DNA of 64,000 nt from Agathobaculum sp. NTUH-O15-33 (GTDB taxonomy: Bacteria > Bacillota > Clostridia > Oscillospirales > Butyricicoccaceae), in NCBI RefSeq assembly GCF_033193315.1, contig NZ_CP136187.1, forward strand, positions 3,941,855 to 4,005,854, written 5' to 3'. The position numbers and the translations under genes are program-made. The notes beneath the pieces are model-generated. The model saw nothing but the letters and a program-made list of their open reading frames with translations, did not search any database and was not told where the DNA came from. How positions within the stretch are numbered: position 1 is the first letter of the stretch; every line of letters begins with the position of its first letter. This document shows positions 16,690-24,771 of this stretch, in pieces.

Positions 16690-17625
16690 ATGACCGAATT
16701 TGATCAGCAGCTCCATCTATTAAGCGGGCAGATCGCGCGGCAAAAGAAACTGCGCGCCATGCTGCAGGATCTTTACAGCCAACAGCGCGAGCTGGAAGCG
16801 CGGGAAACCGAGCTTGCGGCCCGCCGGGCCGAGGAACAGAAGGATGTGGACCGTTTAGAGGGCCGCAGTCTGGCCGCGTTTTTTTACGGTATGCTGGGCA
16901 AGAAGGAGGAAAAGCTCGATCAGGAGCAGCGGGAAGCCTATGCGGCTGCCGTCAAGCACGACAGCGTGGTGCGGGAGCTTGCGGCGGTAAAGCAGGATAT
17001 CCGTTCGTGGGAGAATGAGCTTGCCGCGCTGAACGGTTGTGAAAAGCAGTATCAGGACGTGCTGGCTGCAAAGACCGAAGCGCTGAAACACAGCGACCCG
17101 GTGCGCGGGGAACAGATCTTGCAGCTGGAACGGCGCATTGCGGCGTGCAGCAGCCAACTGAAAGAGATCCGCGAAGCGGCCGACGCCGGGCAGTACGCGC
17201 TTTCCACCGCAAACGGCATTGCGTCCAGCCTGAACAGCGCCGAAAGCTGGGGCACTTGGGATATACTGGGCGGCGGCCTTGTTACCGACATGGTCAAGCA
17301 CAGCCATTTGGACGAAGCGCAAACAAAGGTGGAAGAACTGCAAATGCAGCTTCGCCGCTTCAAAACCGAGCTGAGCGATGTGACGATTTACGCGGATATG
17401 CAGATACAGATCGACGGTTTTCTGCGCTTTGCCGATTACTTTTTCGATAATCTGTTTACCGATTGGGCGGTGTTGGACCATATCCATGCCTCACAGGGAC
17501 AAATAAACGGTGTGATCGCCCAGATTCAAACCGTGCTCAACCAACTGAACGAAATGAAAAGCGCCTGCGAAGCATCCCGCGAGCAGGCCCAAACCGAGCT
17601 GGACGCGTTTATCGTTCAAGCGTAA
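16690..17625 (+). CDS. Coiled-coil protein of unknown function
   Basis: 311 residues, cytoplasmic: no signal peptide and no membrane helix. Residues 1-170 are Glu/Gln/Lys-rich heptads. A short Gly-rich hydrophobic patch (WGTWDILGGGLVTDM, near 190-205) breaks the helix, and a second coiled coil runs from about 210 to the end. This layout suggests an antiparallel hairpin or oligomer. I recognise no named family. The start ATG 16690 follows GGGAGG. A strong terminator closes this single-gene unit. Confidence 0.8.
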   Translation: MTEFDQQLHLLSGQIARQKKLRAMLQDLYSQQRELEARETELAARRAEEQKDVDRLEGRSLAAFFYGMLGKKEEKLDQEQREAYAAAVKHDSVVRELAAVKQDIRSWENELAALNGCEKQYQDVLAAKTEALKHSDPVRGEQILQLERRIAACSSQLKEIREAADAGQYALSTANGIASSLNSAESWGTWDILGGGLVTDMVKHSHLDEAQTKVEELQMQLRRFKTELSDVTIYADMQIQIDGFLRFADYFFDNLFTDWAVLDHIHASQGQINGVIAQIQTVLNQLNEMKSACEASREQAQTELDAFIVQA

Positions 17626-17633
17626 ATACAAGG

Positions 17634-17668
17634 ACCCGTGTTCCTGCCACCAAAGCAGGAACACGGGT
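17634..17668 (+). terminator. Terminator of coiled-coil gene
   Basis: Perfect 14-bp stem ACCCGTGTTCCTGC with a 7-base loop, followed by CTGTTTG. The T-tract is short. Confidence 0.75.
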
Positions 17669-17695
17669 CTGTTTGATATGCAGTAAAAGGTATGC

Positions 17696-17917
17696 TCAGA
17701 ACACTCGTGGGTATTTTTCACGCAAAGCTGGAATATCATCCTGATCGATCCACTCTTCGCTGTAGCCGCAATCACAGCAAACCAACCTGTGAATCGGTAC
17801 GGCGGAGAAAAGCGTAACGCCAACCGGGATATAGCATTGCCTGTATTTTGTGGGATCGAGTGTTACGTCAATAATAGTTTCACCAGAGCATTTGGGACAC
17901 TTTTTAGTATGTTTCAT
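17696..17917 (-). CDS. Small zinc-ribbon protein
   Basis: 73 residues with two cysteine pairs, CPKC near the N-terminus and CCDCGYSEEW near residue 50, typical of a small zinc ribbon. It has no membrane segment. AAAGGAG lies 9 bases ahead of the ATG at 17917. The function is unknown. It marks the left edge of an AT-richer, mosaic stretch. Confidence 0.65.
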   Translation of the reverse strand: MKHTKKCPKCSGETIIDVTLDPTKYRQCYIPVGVTLFSAVPIHRLVCCDCGYSEEWIDQDDIPALREKYPRVF

Positions 17918-18098
17918 CTGACAAAGCTCCTTTCAAACATACGATGCCGATTACTCTGCGATACGGCCTTTCGTTATCTGTGTAAATGTTACAGCCAGTG
18001 TCCGGTTTGAAATGATATACTATTTTCAATAAAGTGACTTGCTTGATTAGATTTTCGTACATACCATCTTCACTGATTATATATTGTAGACCGTTCAT
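17904..18098 (-). CDS. Doubtful small hypothetical protein
   Basis: 64 codons that overlap the start of the zinc-ribbon gene by 14 bases in another frame. Amino-acid use is protein-like, but no ribosome-binding site is visible, and its end covers the Shine-Dalgarno sequence of the next gene. It may be the remnant of a larger gene. I recognise nothing. The rest of 17918-18135 holds no other visible feature. Confidence 0.2.
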   Translation of the reverse strand: MNGLQYIISEDGMYENLIKQVTLLKIVYHFKPDTGCNIYTDNERPYRRVIGIVCLKGALSDETY

Positions 18099-18135
18099 AT
18101 TAGGACCATTTACGATAAATGACGGCCGTCCATCA

Positions 18136-18219
18136 CTAAAAAGATATATGCGGATTAATGCCGCGCAGCATGACAGGATAGTTGCCGTTTTCGCGTTTTT
18201 GTCTAGTCACTTTGGGCAT
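18136..18219 (-). pseudogene. 5' fragment of REP-associated Y1 transposase
   Basis: Only about 27 codons (MPKVTRQKRENGNYPVMLRG...), matching the N-terminus of the longer transposase remnant at 21435-21725. The frame then stops. It directly adjoins a REP-like hairpin. Confidence 0.6.
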
Positions 18220-18222
18220 AAA

Positions 18223-18292
18223 ATCACCCCACTCGCACCATAGCATACGAATGGGGTGATTGTCAACACGGAAGAACCGTTCCTGTGTGCAC
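18223..18292. repeat. REP-like hairpin unit, copy A
   Basis: ATCACCCCA (18223-18231) pairs with TGGGGTGAT (18252-18260), followed by GAAGAACCGTTCCTGTGTGC. Nearly the same block occurs at 21024 and 21729. Confidence 0.75.
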
Positions 18293-18299
18293 GAGTAAT

Positions 18300-18791
18300 T
18301 TAATTGGCATAATTCACTTTTATACACTCCGTAAATCCAGACGGATCACCCGACTTTGCTTTGTCGATATTATCACGAAGATATTGACGGGTTGCATCGT
18401 CACAGCGATCTGCGCCCATATAGGGCATATCAAACGCTTTTTCCAATTCTTCCAATGCTTTTTCTGCACGTTTTGGATCAGTGTTATAGGTGTCCAGCCA
18501 TTCTTTCATCCAGTAGTATTCCCAAAGGTTTGAAGCTCTTGTATCGCCATAGCCAATCTGGAAAGACGCGCCGGTATCTTCTCCTTCCAGTTTTTCCGGC
18601 AAAGTGACACCTTCCGGCCAGTTCAAATTGTCGATGGATTGCAGATATTCGGCTTCTATATGTTCAAAGTCGGTAAAATCTTTCGCATCCGAGTTGGAAT
18701 GGGAACACCCTGCCATCACCAGACAGGCAAGCAGCATGATATCCATAAGAATTTGTTTTGCACCATTGGCTTTCTTACTCATTTTTTTCAT
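18300..18791 (-). CDS. Putative lipoprotein of unknown function
   Basis: 163 residues. A basic N-terminus and hydrophobic segment end in lipobox VMAGC, so the product is probably anchored to the outer face of the membrane. The remainder is acidic, helical and Trp/Tyr-rich, with no family that I recognise. GGAGG lies ahead of ATG 18791. It lies downstream of a VanRS-like pair but beyond that operon's terminator, so it has its own transcription. It could be a target of that system, though nothing shows it. Confidence 0.7.
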   Translation of the reverse strand: MKKMSKKANGAKQILMDIMLLACLVMAGCSHSNSDAKDFTDFEHIEAEYLQSIDNLNWPEGVTLPEKLEGEDTGASFQIGYGDTRASNLWEYYWMKEWLDTYNTDPKRAEKALEELEKAFDMPYMGADRCDDATRQYLRDNIDKAKSGDPSGFTECIKVNYAN

Positions 18792-18927
18792 GTTATAAAT
18801 CCTCCTTGAATGATACTGATAAGTGCTAGGGCCGGCAATGACCCGCCGAGCAGTGCCGTGGCGGCGAATGCCGCAATCGTAAATGGTTGCTACGAATTTT
18901 ATATTTTGAAAAAGTAGAAATAAAAAA

Positions 18928-18968
18928 GGCTCCTACTCTGATGTTTTCATTGTATCAGAATAGGAGTC
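18928..18968 (-). terminator. Terminator of the VanRS-like operon
   Basis: GGCTCCTACTCTGAT pairs with ATCAGAATAGGAGTC (one mismatch). On the minus strand the hairpin runs into TTTTTTAT. Confidence 0.85.
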
Positions 18969-19031
18969 TTTATTTCTTTGTTTGTACACAAGAGAATCCT
19001 CTTTTATACTACGGAATTTCTTACGATTTTC

Positions 19032-20114
19032 CTACGAAAGAGGGAGGGTCACGGTAAATTTGATTTTTTCATTCTCGCTTTCTGCAATAATGGTTCCTTT
19101 GTGGAGGTCTACAATTTGTTTGGCAATGGCAAGGCCCAAACCAGCGCCGCCGCTTGTGCTCCTTGCTGTATCAAGGCGATAAAACTGTTCAAATACCTGC
19201 GACAGCTTTTCCTTTGGGATCGTATTACCGCAATTTTCAAATGCAATGATCATCCTTTCTTCCTGCTGCGCCGCTGTAATCGTAATGGTTGTATCGTGGA
19301 AGCTATAAATAACCGCATTGCGAAGAAGATTATCAAACACACGTTGTATTTTATCTGCGTCACAGCGAAGGGTTACACTTTTCGGGGCACAAAGATCACA
19401 TTGCAGGTTTTTATCTTTTAACATGGGATTGAATTCGTATATAAGCTGCTCAAGCAAGCGCGTCAAGTCTATTTCCGTATATTGCAAAGTGATATTAGAT
19501 AAATTGAATCTTGTAATTTCAAAAAATTCATTGATTAGGTCTTCAAGCCGTTCCGCTTTATTGAGAGAGATAGAAAGATATTTCGTCCTAAGTTCTTCTG
19601 AAATTTTCGGTTCATCGCGCAATAGCATTAAATAGCCCATTACAGAAGAAAGCGGGGTTTTTAGATCGTGTGCAAGGTACATGATCAAATCGTTTTTTCG
19701 TTGTTCGTTCTCTTTTGCCAGTCTTGCATTATTTTGAGACTCTTGTTTTAAGTGGTTGATCTTTAACGCGATCTCGCTAAGCTCCGGCGATAGTTCAATG
19801 TAATCTACGTCTTTATCAAATAATTTGCCTGTGGCCTGCTGCAATTCATCCACATAAGCGACCACTTTCTTTAGTAGCCGGTATGTAAGAATGATGATGC
19901 ACACAGCCCATAGTATAGTAGCCGCGGCTCCTAAATAGAGGGAACGGTAAACCATATAATACTGCGGAACATATTTGCTAAGCACCCATTGTAAACCCAT
20001 GCCCAACAAATTAGAAGCGATTAGGATAATTGCAGATATAATTCCGCACTGGATGATATAGCTTTTGAAAAGGGTTTTCAGCAGATTATTTTTCTCCCCT
20101 TTATTCGATTTCAT
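19032..20114 (-). CDS. Sensor histidine kinase, VanS-like
   Basis: 360 residues. Two membrane helices (about 20-42 and 60-82) bracket a short extracellular loop. A HAMP-like linker, the H-box (YLAHDLKTPLSSVMGY) and a HATPase domain with N-box (NLLRNAV) and G-box (GGAGLGLAI) follow. This is the layout of VanS-type kinases, which sense wall-active stress and phosphorylate the partner regulator. The reading frame overlaps the regulator gene by 14 bases. No vanHAX or other ligase genes are nearby, so the output is unknown. Confidence 0.93.
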   Translation of the reverse strand: MKSNKGEKNNLLKTLFKSYIIQCGIISAIILIASNLLGMGLQWVLSKYVPQYYMVYRSLYLGAAATILWAVCIIILTYRLLKKVVAYVDELQQATGKLFDKDVDYIELSPELSEIALKINHLKQESQNNARLAKENEQRKNDLIMYLAHDLKTPLSSVMGYLMLLRDEPKISEELRTKYLSISLNKAERLEDLINEFFEITRFNLSNITLQYTEIDLTRLLEQLIYEFNPMLKDKNLQCDLCAPKSVTLRCDADKIQRVFDNLLRNAVIYSFHDTTITITAAQQEERMIIAFENCGNTIPKEKLSQVFEQFYRLDTARSTSGGAGLGLAIAKQIVDLHKGTIIAESENEKIKFTVTLPLS

Positions 20115-20799
20115 AGCCTACACCCCAAACCGTTTTTATAAATCTTGGCTTTTTTGGTGGTTCGTTCAGCTTTTCTCTAAGGCGACCAATGTGCGCCATT
20201 ACGGTGCTGTTATTGTTCAGATATTTTTCTTTCCATACGGCTTCAAACAATTCTTCTGAAGGTATGACTTTACCCTGATGTTCGCACAGATACCAAAGAA
20301 TCGAAAACTCAATGGGAGTCAGCGACAATTCCTTTCCATACAAAAAGCATTTGTGGCTATCTTTATTGATCACAAGACCTCTGATGTCAAATTCCGTCTT
20401 TTCAGCAGATTGTTTTAAAACAGAGGTATTATATTTGGAACAACGTCTTAATTGTGTTTTTACCCTTGCAACAACCTCCAATGGGTTAAACGGCTTGGTC
20501 ATATAATCGTCTGCCCCAATGGTTAATCCCATGATCTTATCGCTGTCCTTAATTTTAGCGGTTAGCATAATAACAGGAAAATAGAAATTTTCCCTTATTT
20601 TTTGGCAGATACGAAACCCGTCCGTATCCGGTAACATAATGTCTATTATCGCCAAATCAATTTCCGTTTCTTGCATACATTGTAAAGCATCAGTCCCATT
20701 ATAAAACTTGTATACGGTATAATTGTCATTCGTCAAATAGACTTCAAGCAGATCGGCAATCTCTTTTTCATCATCTACAACAAGAATTTTCTCATTCAT
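20101..20799 (-). CDS. Response regulator, VanR-like (OmpR family)
   Basis: 232 residues. An N-terminal receiver has the acidic pair in VVDDE, phospho-acceptor D53 (IIDIMLPD) and the lysine in YMTKPF. A C-terminal winged-helix domain ends in KTVWGVGYEIE. I choose the second ATG (20799), because AAGGAG is 8 bases from it and only 2 from the first. The gene leads the operon with the VanS-like kinase. Codon use is AT-richer than in the flanking core genes, suggesting transfer. Confidence 0.93.
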   Translation of the reverse strand: MNEKILVVDDEKEIADLLEVYLTNDNYTVYKFYNGTDALQCMQETEIDLAIIDIMLPDTDGFRICQKIRENFYFPVIMLTAKIKDSDKIMGLTIGADDYMTKPFNPLEVVARVKTQLRRCSKYNTSVLKQSAEKTEFDIRGLVINKDSHKCFLYGKELSLTPIEFSILWYLCEHQGKVIPSEELFEAVWKEKYLNNNSTVMAHIGRLREKLNEPPKKPRFIKTVWGVGYEIE

Positions 20800-20819
20800 C
20801 GTCATTGCTCCTTATATTT

Positions 20820-20850
20820 AAACACAACACACAGGGACGGTTCTTTTGTG
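20820..20850. repeat. Partial REP-like unit, inverted
   Basis: ACACAACACACAGGGACGGT matches, in reverse, the tail of the REP-like units at 18270, 21460 and 21780. The rest of 20806-21016 shows no gene; near 20990-21022 is a decayed copy of the transposase start. Confidence 0.5.
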
Positions 20851-21023
20851 TTATCCATTGCTGACGATACCTAGGGGTCAACCGGTTAAACGGATGATCG
20901 TTCTGCCGAAGGGATGCGCCATTTTGTTTAAGCGCGCGGATGGGGACAAGTCTTGCAGTGCGGCGGGATTATCTGTGCCGCCTGATAAGATAGTTGCTTT
21001 TGTATAGGCGCTCTGGGCATAAA

Positions 21024-21091
21024 ATCACCCCACTCGCACCATAGCATACGAATGGGGTGATTGTCAACACGGTAGAACTGTGCCTATGCGC
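21024..21091. repeat. REP-like hairpin unit, copy B
   Basis: ATCACCCCA (21024-21032) and TGGGGTGAT (21053-21061), with the same intervening sequence as copies A and C. The tail (GGTAGAACTGTGCC) is diverged. Confidence 0.75.
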
Positions 21092-21095
21092 ATAA

Positions 21096-21407
21096 TTATT
21101 CTATCTTGTTTATATTATGAATTATTTTCAAAAGATACTTGAGGAAAAGATAAATACAAATTATGTTTAGAATTAAGGGCAATATGTCAATTTTGTAGTT
21201 GGAATAATTTAAGTCCTTTAACAGGGAAATTATATTAACTTCATCGGTTGAGTAATAATATTCAAAAAAGGTGAATGGAAATCCGCCTGAGTACGTATTG
21301 AATCCACTACCTTGCTGAGAATTCATATGAATTCCATTGAAAAACACCGTAAAAAGAGCAATCAGTAAAGAAACTATTAAACCTTTAAATGAAAATTTTA
21401 GTTTCAT
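21096..21407 (-). CDS. Small membrane protein of unknown function
   Basis: 103 residues with a signal-anchor-like helix at about 9-25 and a second hydrophobic helix near 72-92. The segment between is short, aromatic and Ser/Gly-rich. I recognise no family. Strong AT bias and the position between two REP-like units suggest recent arrival. GAGGC ahead of the ATG is a modest ribosome site. Confidence 0.55.
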   Translation of the reverse strand: MKLKFSFKGLIVSLLIALFTVFFNGIHMNSQQGSGFNTYSGGFPFTFFEYYYSTDEVNIISLLKDLNYSNYKIDILPLILNIICIYLFLKYLLKIIHNINKIE

Positions 21408-21434
21408 GATAGTACGCCTCAGCTTATATAGTAT

Positions 21435-21725
21435 TCACCCTTGCACACATGCACACAGAAGAACCGTCCCTGTGTGCACGCCAATGCGCTTGAAAATCTG
21501 TTCAAGTGAATCAGCGTTCGGCATGGTTTGCAGAAGTAGATGAATGTGGTTGCTCATCAAACAATAGGCATATAAATGAAAGCCGCTGATCGCTTTGCAA
21601 TCACAGAGTATTTGCAGAAATTTTTCGCGATCTTCATCGGTTTCAAAAATGTTTTGCTGATTCACGCCGCGCAGCATGATATGGTAGTTGCCGCTTTCAC
21701 TTTTTTGTCTAGGTCCTCTAGGCAT
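21435..21725 (-). pseudogene. Truncated REP-associated (Y1/HUH) transposase
   Basis: About 96 codons from ATG 21725. The first 83 match Y1 transposases of the REP-associated type: RGVNQQNIF, FHLYAYCLMSNHIHLLL with the HUH pair in NHIH. The frame then runs into a repeat unit and stops, so the catalytic tyrosine helix is lost and the protein cannot be active. Usual length is about 200 residues or more. A strand of the same family occurs at 18136 and a decayed one near 21000. Confidence 0.75.
21451..21479. repeat. Partial REP-like unit, copy D
   Basis: GCACACAG and CTGTGTGC form an 8-bp stem around AAGAACCGTCC, the same tail as in copies A and C. It replaces the 3' part of the transposase. Confidence 0.65.
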
Positions 21726-21728
21726 AAA

Positions 21729-21799
21729 ATCACCCCACTCGCACCATAGCATACGAATGGGGTGATTGTCAACACAGAAGAACCGTCCCTGTGTGCACT
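21729..21799. repeat. REP-like hairpin unit, copy C
   Basis: ATCACCCCA (21729-21737) and TGGGGTGAT (21758-21766), then AGAAGAACCGTCCCTGTGTG. It lies immediately upstream of the truncated transposase start, the usual arrangement of this family. Confidence 0.75.
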
Positions 21800-21960
21800 G
21801 TGTGCATGGAAAATCCCCCTTTCTTGAATGATAGAGAGGGGCGGCAGCACTCCTTGCTGTCGCCCCTTGATTGCCCACCAGCAAGGACAGGCGGGGCTGT
21901 CAACGGCGGGTGCAGCCCGTTCATCTTGACCGTTGACCGGCTCGATTGGCTTTGCTATAT

Positions 21961-22581
21961 TTACGACTTTTTTCTTCCGTCCTGTGTGATACTGATACTC
22001 TCTTTCAAATATAAATTTTCGTCTAAAATAAGTTCTACCGCCAGTTTGACAAGAGCGGGAATAGTTGTAATATAACCTTTTGCCGGCTCGCCTTTTACGG
22101 ATAACACAAAATTATCTTCTGCTCCCTCTTTCAAATATCCCGGACGGATAACTGTATAATTCAGATTGCTTGTTTCAACAATGTCAACAGCTTGGCGATT
22201 TGGTAACTGCGCAGGTTCATTGTCAAGATTATCTTCGCCGTCTATTTCATCCGGAATTTCGTTATAAATCCCAACTGCTCCCATAAAAATAAGACGTTTT
22301 ATGTTACATTCAGACATTGCCACGACAATATTTTCTGCAATCTGCGGTAATGCTTCTCCAGATATAGCGCAATATACAACGTCCTGCTCGTGCATTGCTT
22401 TTTTCAAATCCTCAATATTTTCCGCGTTACCGTTGATAACGGTTGTGCGAGGACTATCAGAAAACATGTTCCCCGCATGACGGGCAAACAGAGTAACATG
22501 AGTATCTGTATCTGACAGTAGTTTTTTTGTAATGGCACTTCCGGCTGTACCAGTCGCGCCTAATAATAAAATGTTTTTCAT
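21961..22581 (-). CDS. NAD(P)-binding protein, atypical SDR (NmrA-like)
   Basis: 206 residues. The N-terminal dinucleotide motif is GATGTAGSAITKKLL, followed by a Rossmann fold of the atypical short-chain family (VVYCAISGEA; KRLIFMGAVGIY; YTVIRPGYL). The usual YxxxK pair is not evident, as in NmrA/SDR_a5-type proteins, so it may be a redox sensor or a reductase. It follows the aldo/keto reductase gene by 16 bp and shares its MerR-type promoter. Confidence 0.85.
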   Translation of the reverse strand: MKNILLLGATGTAGSAITKKLLSDTDTHVTLFARHAGNMFSDSPRTTVINGNAENIEDLKKAMHEQDVVYCAISGEALPQIAENIVVAMSECNIKRLIFMGAVGIYNEIPDEIDGEDNLDNEPAQLPNRQAVDIVETSNLNYTVIRPGYLKEGAEDNFVLSVKGEPAKGYITTIPALVKLAVELILDENLYLKESISITQDGRKKS

Positions 22582-22597
22582 AATGTATTTTCTCCTT

Positions 22598-23431
22598 TTA
22601 CCATTTCATAGCAGCTTCTACCATAGTAGGATTTTCTGGATTTCCAATCATTGGAGCCGCTATATCCATATTTACAAGTTGTTCCATTTCTGCTGCATTT
22701 AATTCAAAATCTAATATGCTCAAATTTTCCTTTATACGTTGCTCATGGACTGACTTCGGTATAATAATAATGTTACTCTGCATAAGAAAACGTAATGCAA
22801 TCTGGGCGGGTGTTCTTCCATAAGCATTTGCAATCCTCATTAAGACAGGATTTTCAAACATTTCATTTTTTCGTCCCTGTCCCAATGGTGCATATGCCAT
22901 GTGCTGAACATGATATTTTTCTAGCCAATCATGTTCTGCTCGACGCTGACAAAGTAAATGGGTTTCTATCTGATTGACAGCGGGGACAACATTGTTAAAT
23001 TCAATCAAATCAATCAAACGGTCTGGGGTAAAGTTTGAAACACCGATAGCCCGGATTTTCCCCTCTTGATATAGCTTTTCTAGCTGTCGCCATGCAGCAT
23101 AATAATTGCCAAAGGGCCAGTGAAGCAATACAAGGTCAAGATAGTCGGTTTTCAGTTTTTTAAGTGACATTTCCACGGTTTCACAAGTACTCTCATAAGA
23201 GCGGAAATTTACTTTTGTGACAATAAACAATTCCTTACGGGAAATGCCGCTTTTTACAATCGCATTTCCAACCGCTGTCTCATTTCCGTATGCCTCTGCT
23301 GTATCAATCATACGGTAGCCACTACAGAGTGCGGTCAAAACGCTTTCTTCACACTCTGCACCGCTCATCAGAAAAGTACCGAAGCCGAGCATAGGCATTT
23401 GAATATCATTGTTCAAAGTAATCTTATTCAT
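22598..23431 (-). CDS. Aldo/keto reductase
   Basis: 277 residues, a TIM-barrel NADPH-dependent carbonyl reductase. The catalytic tetrad is complete: D43, Y48 (DTAEAYGNE), K73 (VTKVNF) and H104 (LLHWP). The C-terminal cofactor motif IIPKSVHEQRIKEN is present. I choose ATG 23431 because GGAGG lies 7 bases ahead; the open frame extends 20 codons further without a site. Genes of this type under MerR-family control usually answer aldehyde or electrophile stress. First gene of the leftward arm of the divergon. Confidence 0.93.
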   Translation of the reverse strand: MNKITLNNDIQMPMLGFGTFLMSGAECEESVLTALCSGYRMIDTAEAYGNETAVGNAIVKSGISRKELFIVTKVNFRSYESTCETVEMSLKKLKTDYLDLVLLHWPFGNYYAAWRQLEKLYQEGKIRAIGVSNFTPDRLIDLIEFNNVVPAVNQIETHLLCQRRAEHDWLEKYHVQHMAYAPLGQGRKNEMFENPVLMRIANAYGRTPAQIALRFLMQSNIIIIPKSVHEQRIKENLSILDFELNAAEMEQLVNMDIAAPMIGNPENPTMVEAAMKW

Positions 23432-23463
23432 ATCAATTCCTCCGTTTATTCTTGTTGTCGCAC

Positions 23464-23492
23464 TTGAGAAGCTAATTTTCTTGTGATACAAT
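23464..23492 (+). promoter_or_regulatory. Promoter of monooxygenase-merR arm
   Basis: TTGAGA (23464-23469) and TACAAT (23487-23492), spacer 17 bp. The predicted start lies at the edge of the MerR-type dyad, so the regulator could repress its own synthesis. Confidence 0.65.
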
Positions 23493-23493
23493 C

Positions 23494-23524
23494 ATCATAG
23501 CAAGTTTGGGTAACTCGAAGTCAA
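23494..23524 (-). promoter_or_regulatory. MerR-type 19-bp-spacer promoter and operator for the reductase arm
   Basis: On the minus strand TTGACT (23519-23524) and TATGAT (23494-23499) are separated by 19 bp, the over-long spacing that MerR-family activators correct by twisting DNA. The spacer holds an imperfect dyad, CGAGTT-ACCCA-AACTTG (23501-23517). Confidence 0.8.
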
Positions 23525-23555
23525 TACTTTTTTTGATTTTGGAAAGGAAAATGAA

Positions 23556-23888
23556 ATGGCAATTACAATAAACATTTATTACAGCGGTAGGAACGGAAAC
23601 GCAAGAAAATATGCTGAAGAAATGGTCGCAAGCGGTATTGTAAATGAGATTCGTACAGAAACAGGTAATCTCCGATATGAATACTTTTTCCCTATGGAAG
23701 ATAAAGAAACAATACTTTTGATTGATACGTGGACTGACCAACAGTCGATTGACCTTCACCATGCCTCCCCCATGATGTCGAAGATTACAGAACTGCGTGA
23801 AAAATATGACTTACACATGAAAGTGGAGCGATACTTGTCGGATGAAGTTGCTATTCCAACAGCGGATAAAAAATTTATAAGAGGGTGA
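23556..23888 (+). CDS. Putative quinol monooxygenase (ABM family)
   Basis: 110 residues with the ferredoxin-like alpha-beta fold of antibiotic-biosynthesis/YgiN-type monooxygenases (AEEMVASGIVNEIRTETGNLRYEYFFPMEDKE). Such dimers oxidise or protect quinones and related electrophiles without metal or flavin. The stop overlaps the region of the merR start, so the two are coupled. GGAAAGG lies 7-8 bases ahead of ATG 23556. Its link to the reductases suggests a shared stress response; this is inference. Confidence 0.8.
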   Translation: MAITINIYYSGRNGNARKYAEEMVASGIVNEIRTETGNLRYEYFFPMEDKETILLIDTWTDQQSIDLHHASPMMSKITELREKYDLHMKVERYLSDEVAIPTADKKFIRG

Positions 23889-23893
23889 AATCC

Positions 23894-24319
23894 ATGACCT
23901 ATACGTTAAAGCAGTTTGCGGAGATGTTCCACACAACAGAGCATACCCTCCGATATTATACCGACATCAATCTTTTGCCCTGTCAACGTGACAAAAGAAA
24001 CCGCCGGATTTTCAACGAAGAATCTGTCAACTGGATGCAGGGAATTTCCTGCCTAAAAGGCTGCGGAGCGTCCATAGAGGATATTAAAGAATACTGCGAA
24101 TTGTGCCACTTGCCGGAATCAAGGGAAACGCTTTATGCAAGGTATCAAATCATTCTCTGTCAACGAGAACAAGCATATAAGCGGATAGAGGAAGCCAAAA
24201 CAACAGCGGCTTATATGGACAAAAAAGTAAAGCATTATGAACAGATTTTGTCTGGGATTATCCCAGATGATAGCAATCCGGAAACATGGACAGAAGATAC
24301 AAGACCTGAAAAGCATTAA
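23894..24319 (+). CDS. MerR family transcriptional regulator
   Basis: 141 residues. The N-terminal winged helix (YTLKQFAEMFHTTEHTLRYY) and dimer-helix linker are typical of the family. Cysteines lie in ISCLKGCGAS and in CELC, so thiol sensing is possible. The remaining C-terminal part is a coiled coil with no large effector domain. GAGGGTG lies 8 bases ahead of ATG 23894; a GTG at 23885 overlaps the previous gene. It should control the 19-bp-spacer promoter of the divergent reductase genes. Confidence 0.92.
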   Translation: MTYTLKQFAEMFHTTEHTLRYYTDINLLPCQRDKRNRRIFNEESVNWMQGISCLKGCGASIEDIKEYCELCHLPESRETLYARYQIILCQREQAYKRIEEAKTTAAYMDKKVKHYEQILSGIIPDDSNPETWTEDTRPEKH

Positions 24320-24375
24320 AATTACGGAATAGTGGGCTGCTGCCTTTCAAATACTTATTTGCTACTTTACCGCAC

Positions 24376-24771
24376 ATGAGCCTTTGGGCAGGTGGGTATC
24401 ATGCGGATTCTCACTTTAGCTGTTTTTTCTGTTTTCTCGGTATTTTCGGTGCGGCATTCGCTGTTACGCTGCTGCTGCCGCAAACCATCTGGAAAGCGGC
24501 AGCTATTGCAGCGTCGGTAATCAGCTTGTGCCTGATCCTTACACTGGCCCCATTAGCGCATCCCAACAAAAGGGTGAATGAGCGAAAGGGGCAAAGGAAT
24601 AGAAAACGAAGTTTCATGCTAGCCATACTTTACTTAATACTTGCAATCACTTGGCTATTATTGCCCTCCGCGCCCGTTACATGGATATTCCATTTGTTTT
24701 TAGGCGAGTTTTTTGCCGCTCTTTCGCTTGCGGCGGGAAAAATAAAAAATTTAAGAAGGTCTTCCCCATGA
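24376..24771 (+). CDS. agrB: AgrB-like peptide-processing membrane protein, N-terminally truncated
   Basis: 131 residues starting almost at the AgrB active site. GGYHADSHFSC gives H9 and C16, the same seven-residue spacing as the catalytic His/Cys of AgrB, which cuts AgrD and forms its thiolactone. Three to four membrane helices follow. Normal AgrB is about 190-210 residues, so roughly 70 N-terminal residues are missing. No ribosome site precedes the ATG, and an in-frame stop lies 23 codons upstream. It is probably a pseudogene created at the junction with the MerR segment. The 3' end overlaps agrD by four bases. Confidence 0.75.
   Translation: MSLWAGGYHADSHFSCFFCFLGIFGAAFAVTLLLPQTIWKAAAIAASVISLCLILTLAPLAHPNKRVNERKGQRNRKRSFMLAILYLILAITWLLLPSAPVTWIFHLFLGEFFAALSLAAGKIKNLRRSSP

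Noticed and set aside
21837..21868. GGGGCGGCAGCA / TGCTGTCGCCCC hairpin as a terminator
   Set aside because: No T-tract on either strand; it may be part of repeat debris, so no call was made.
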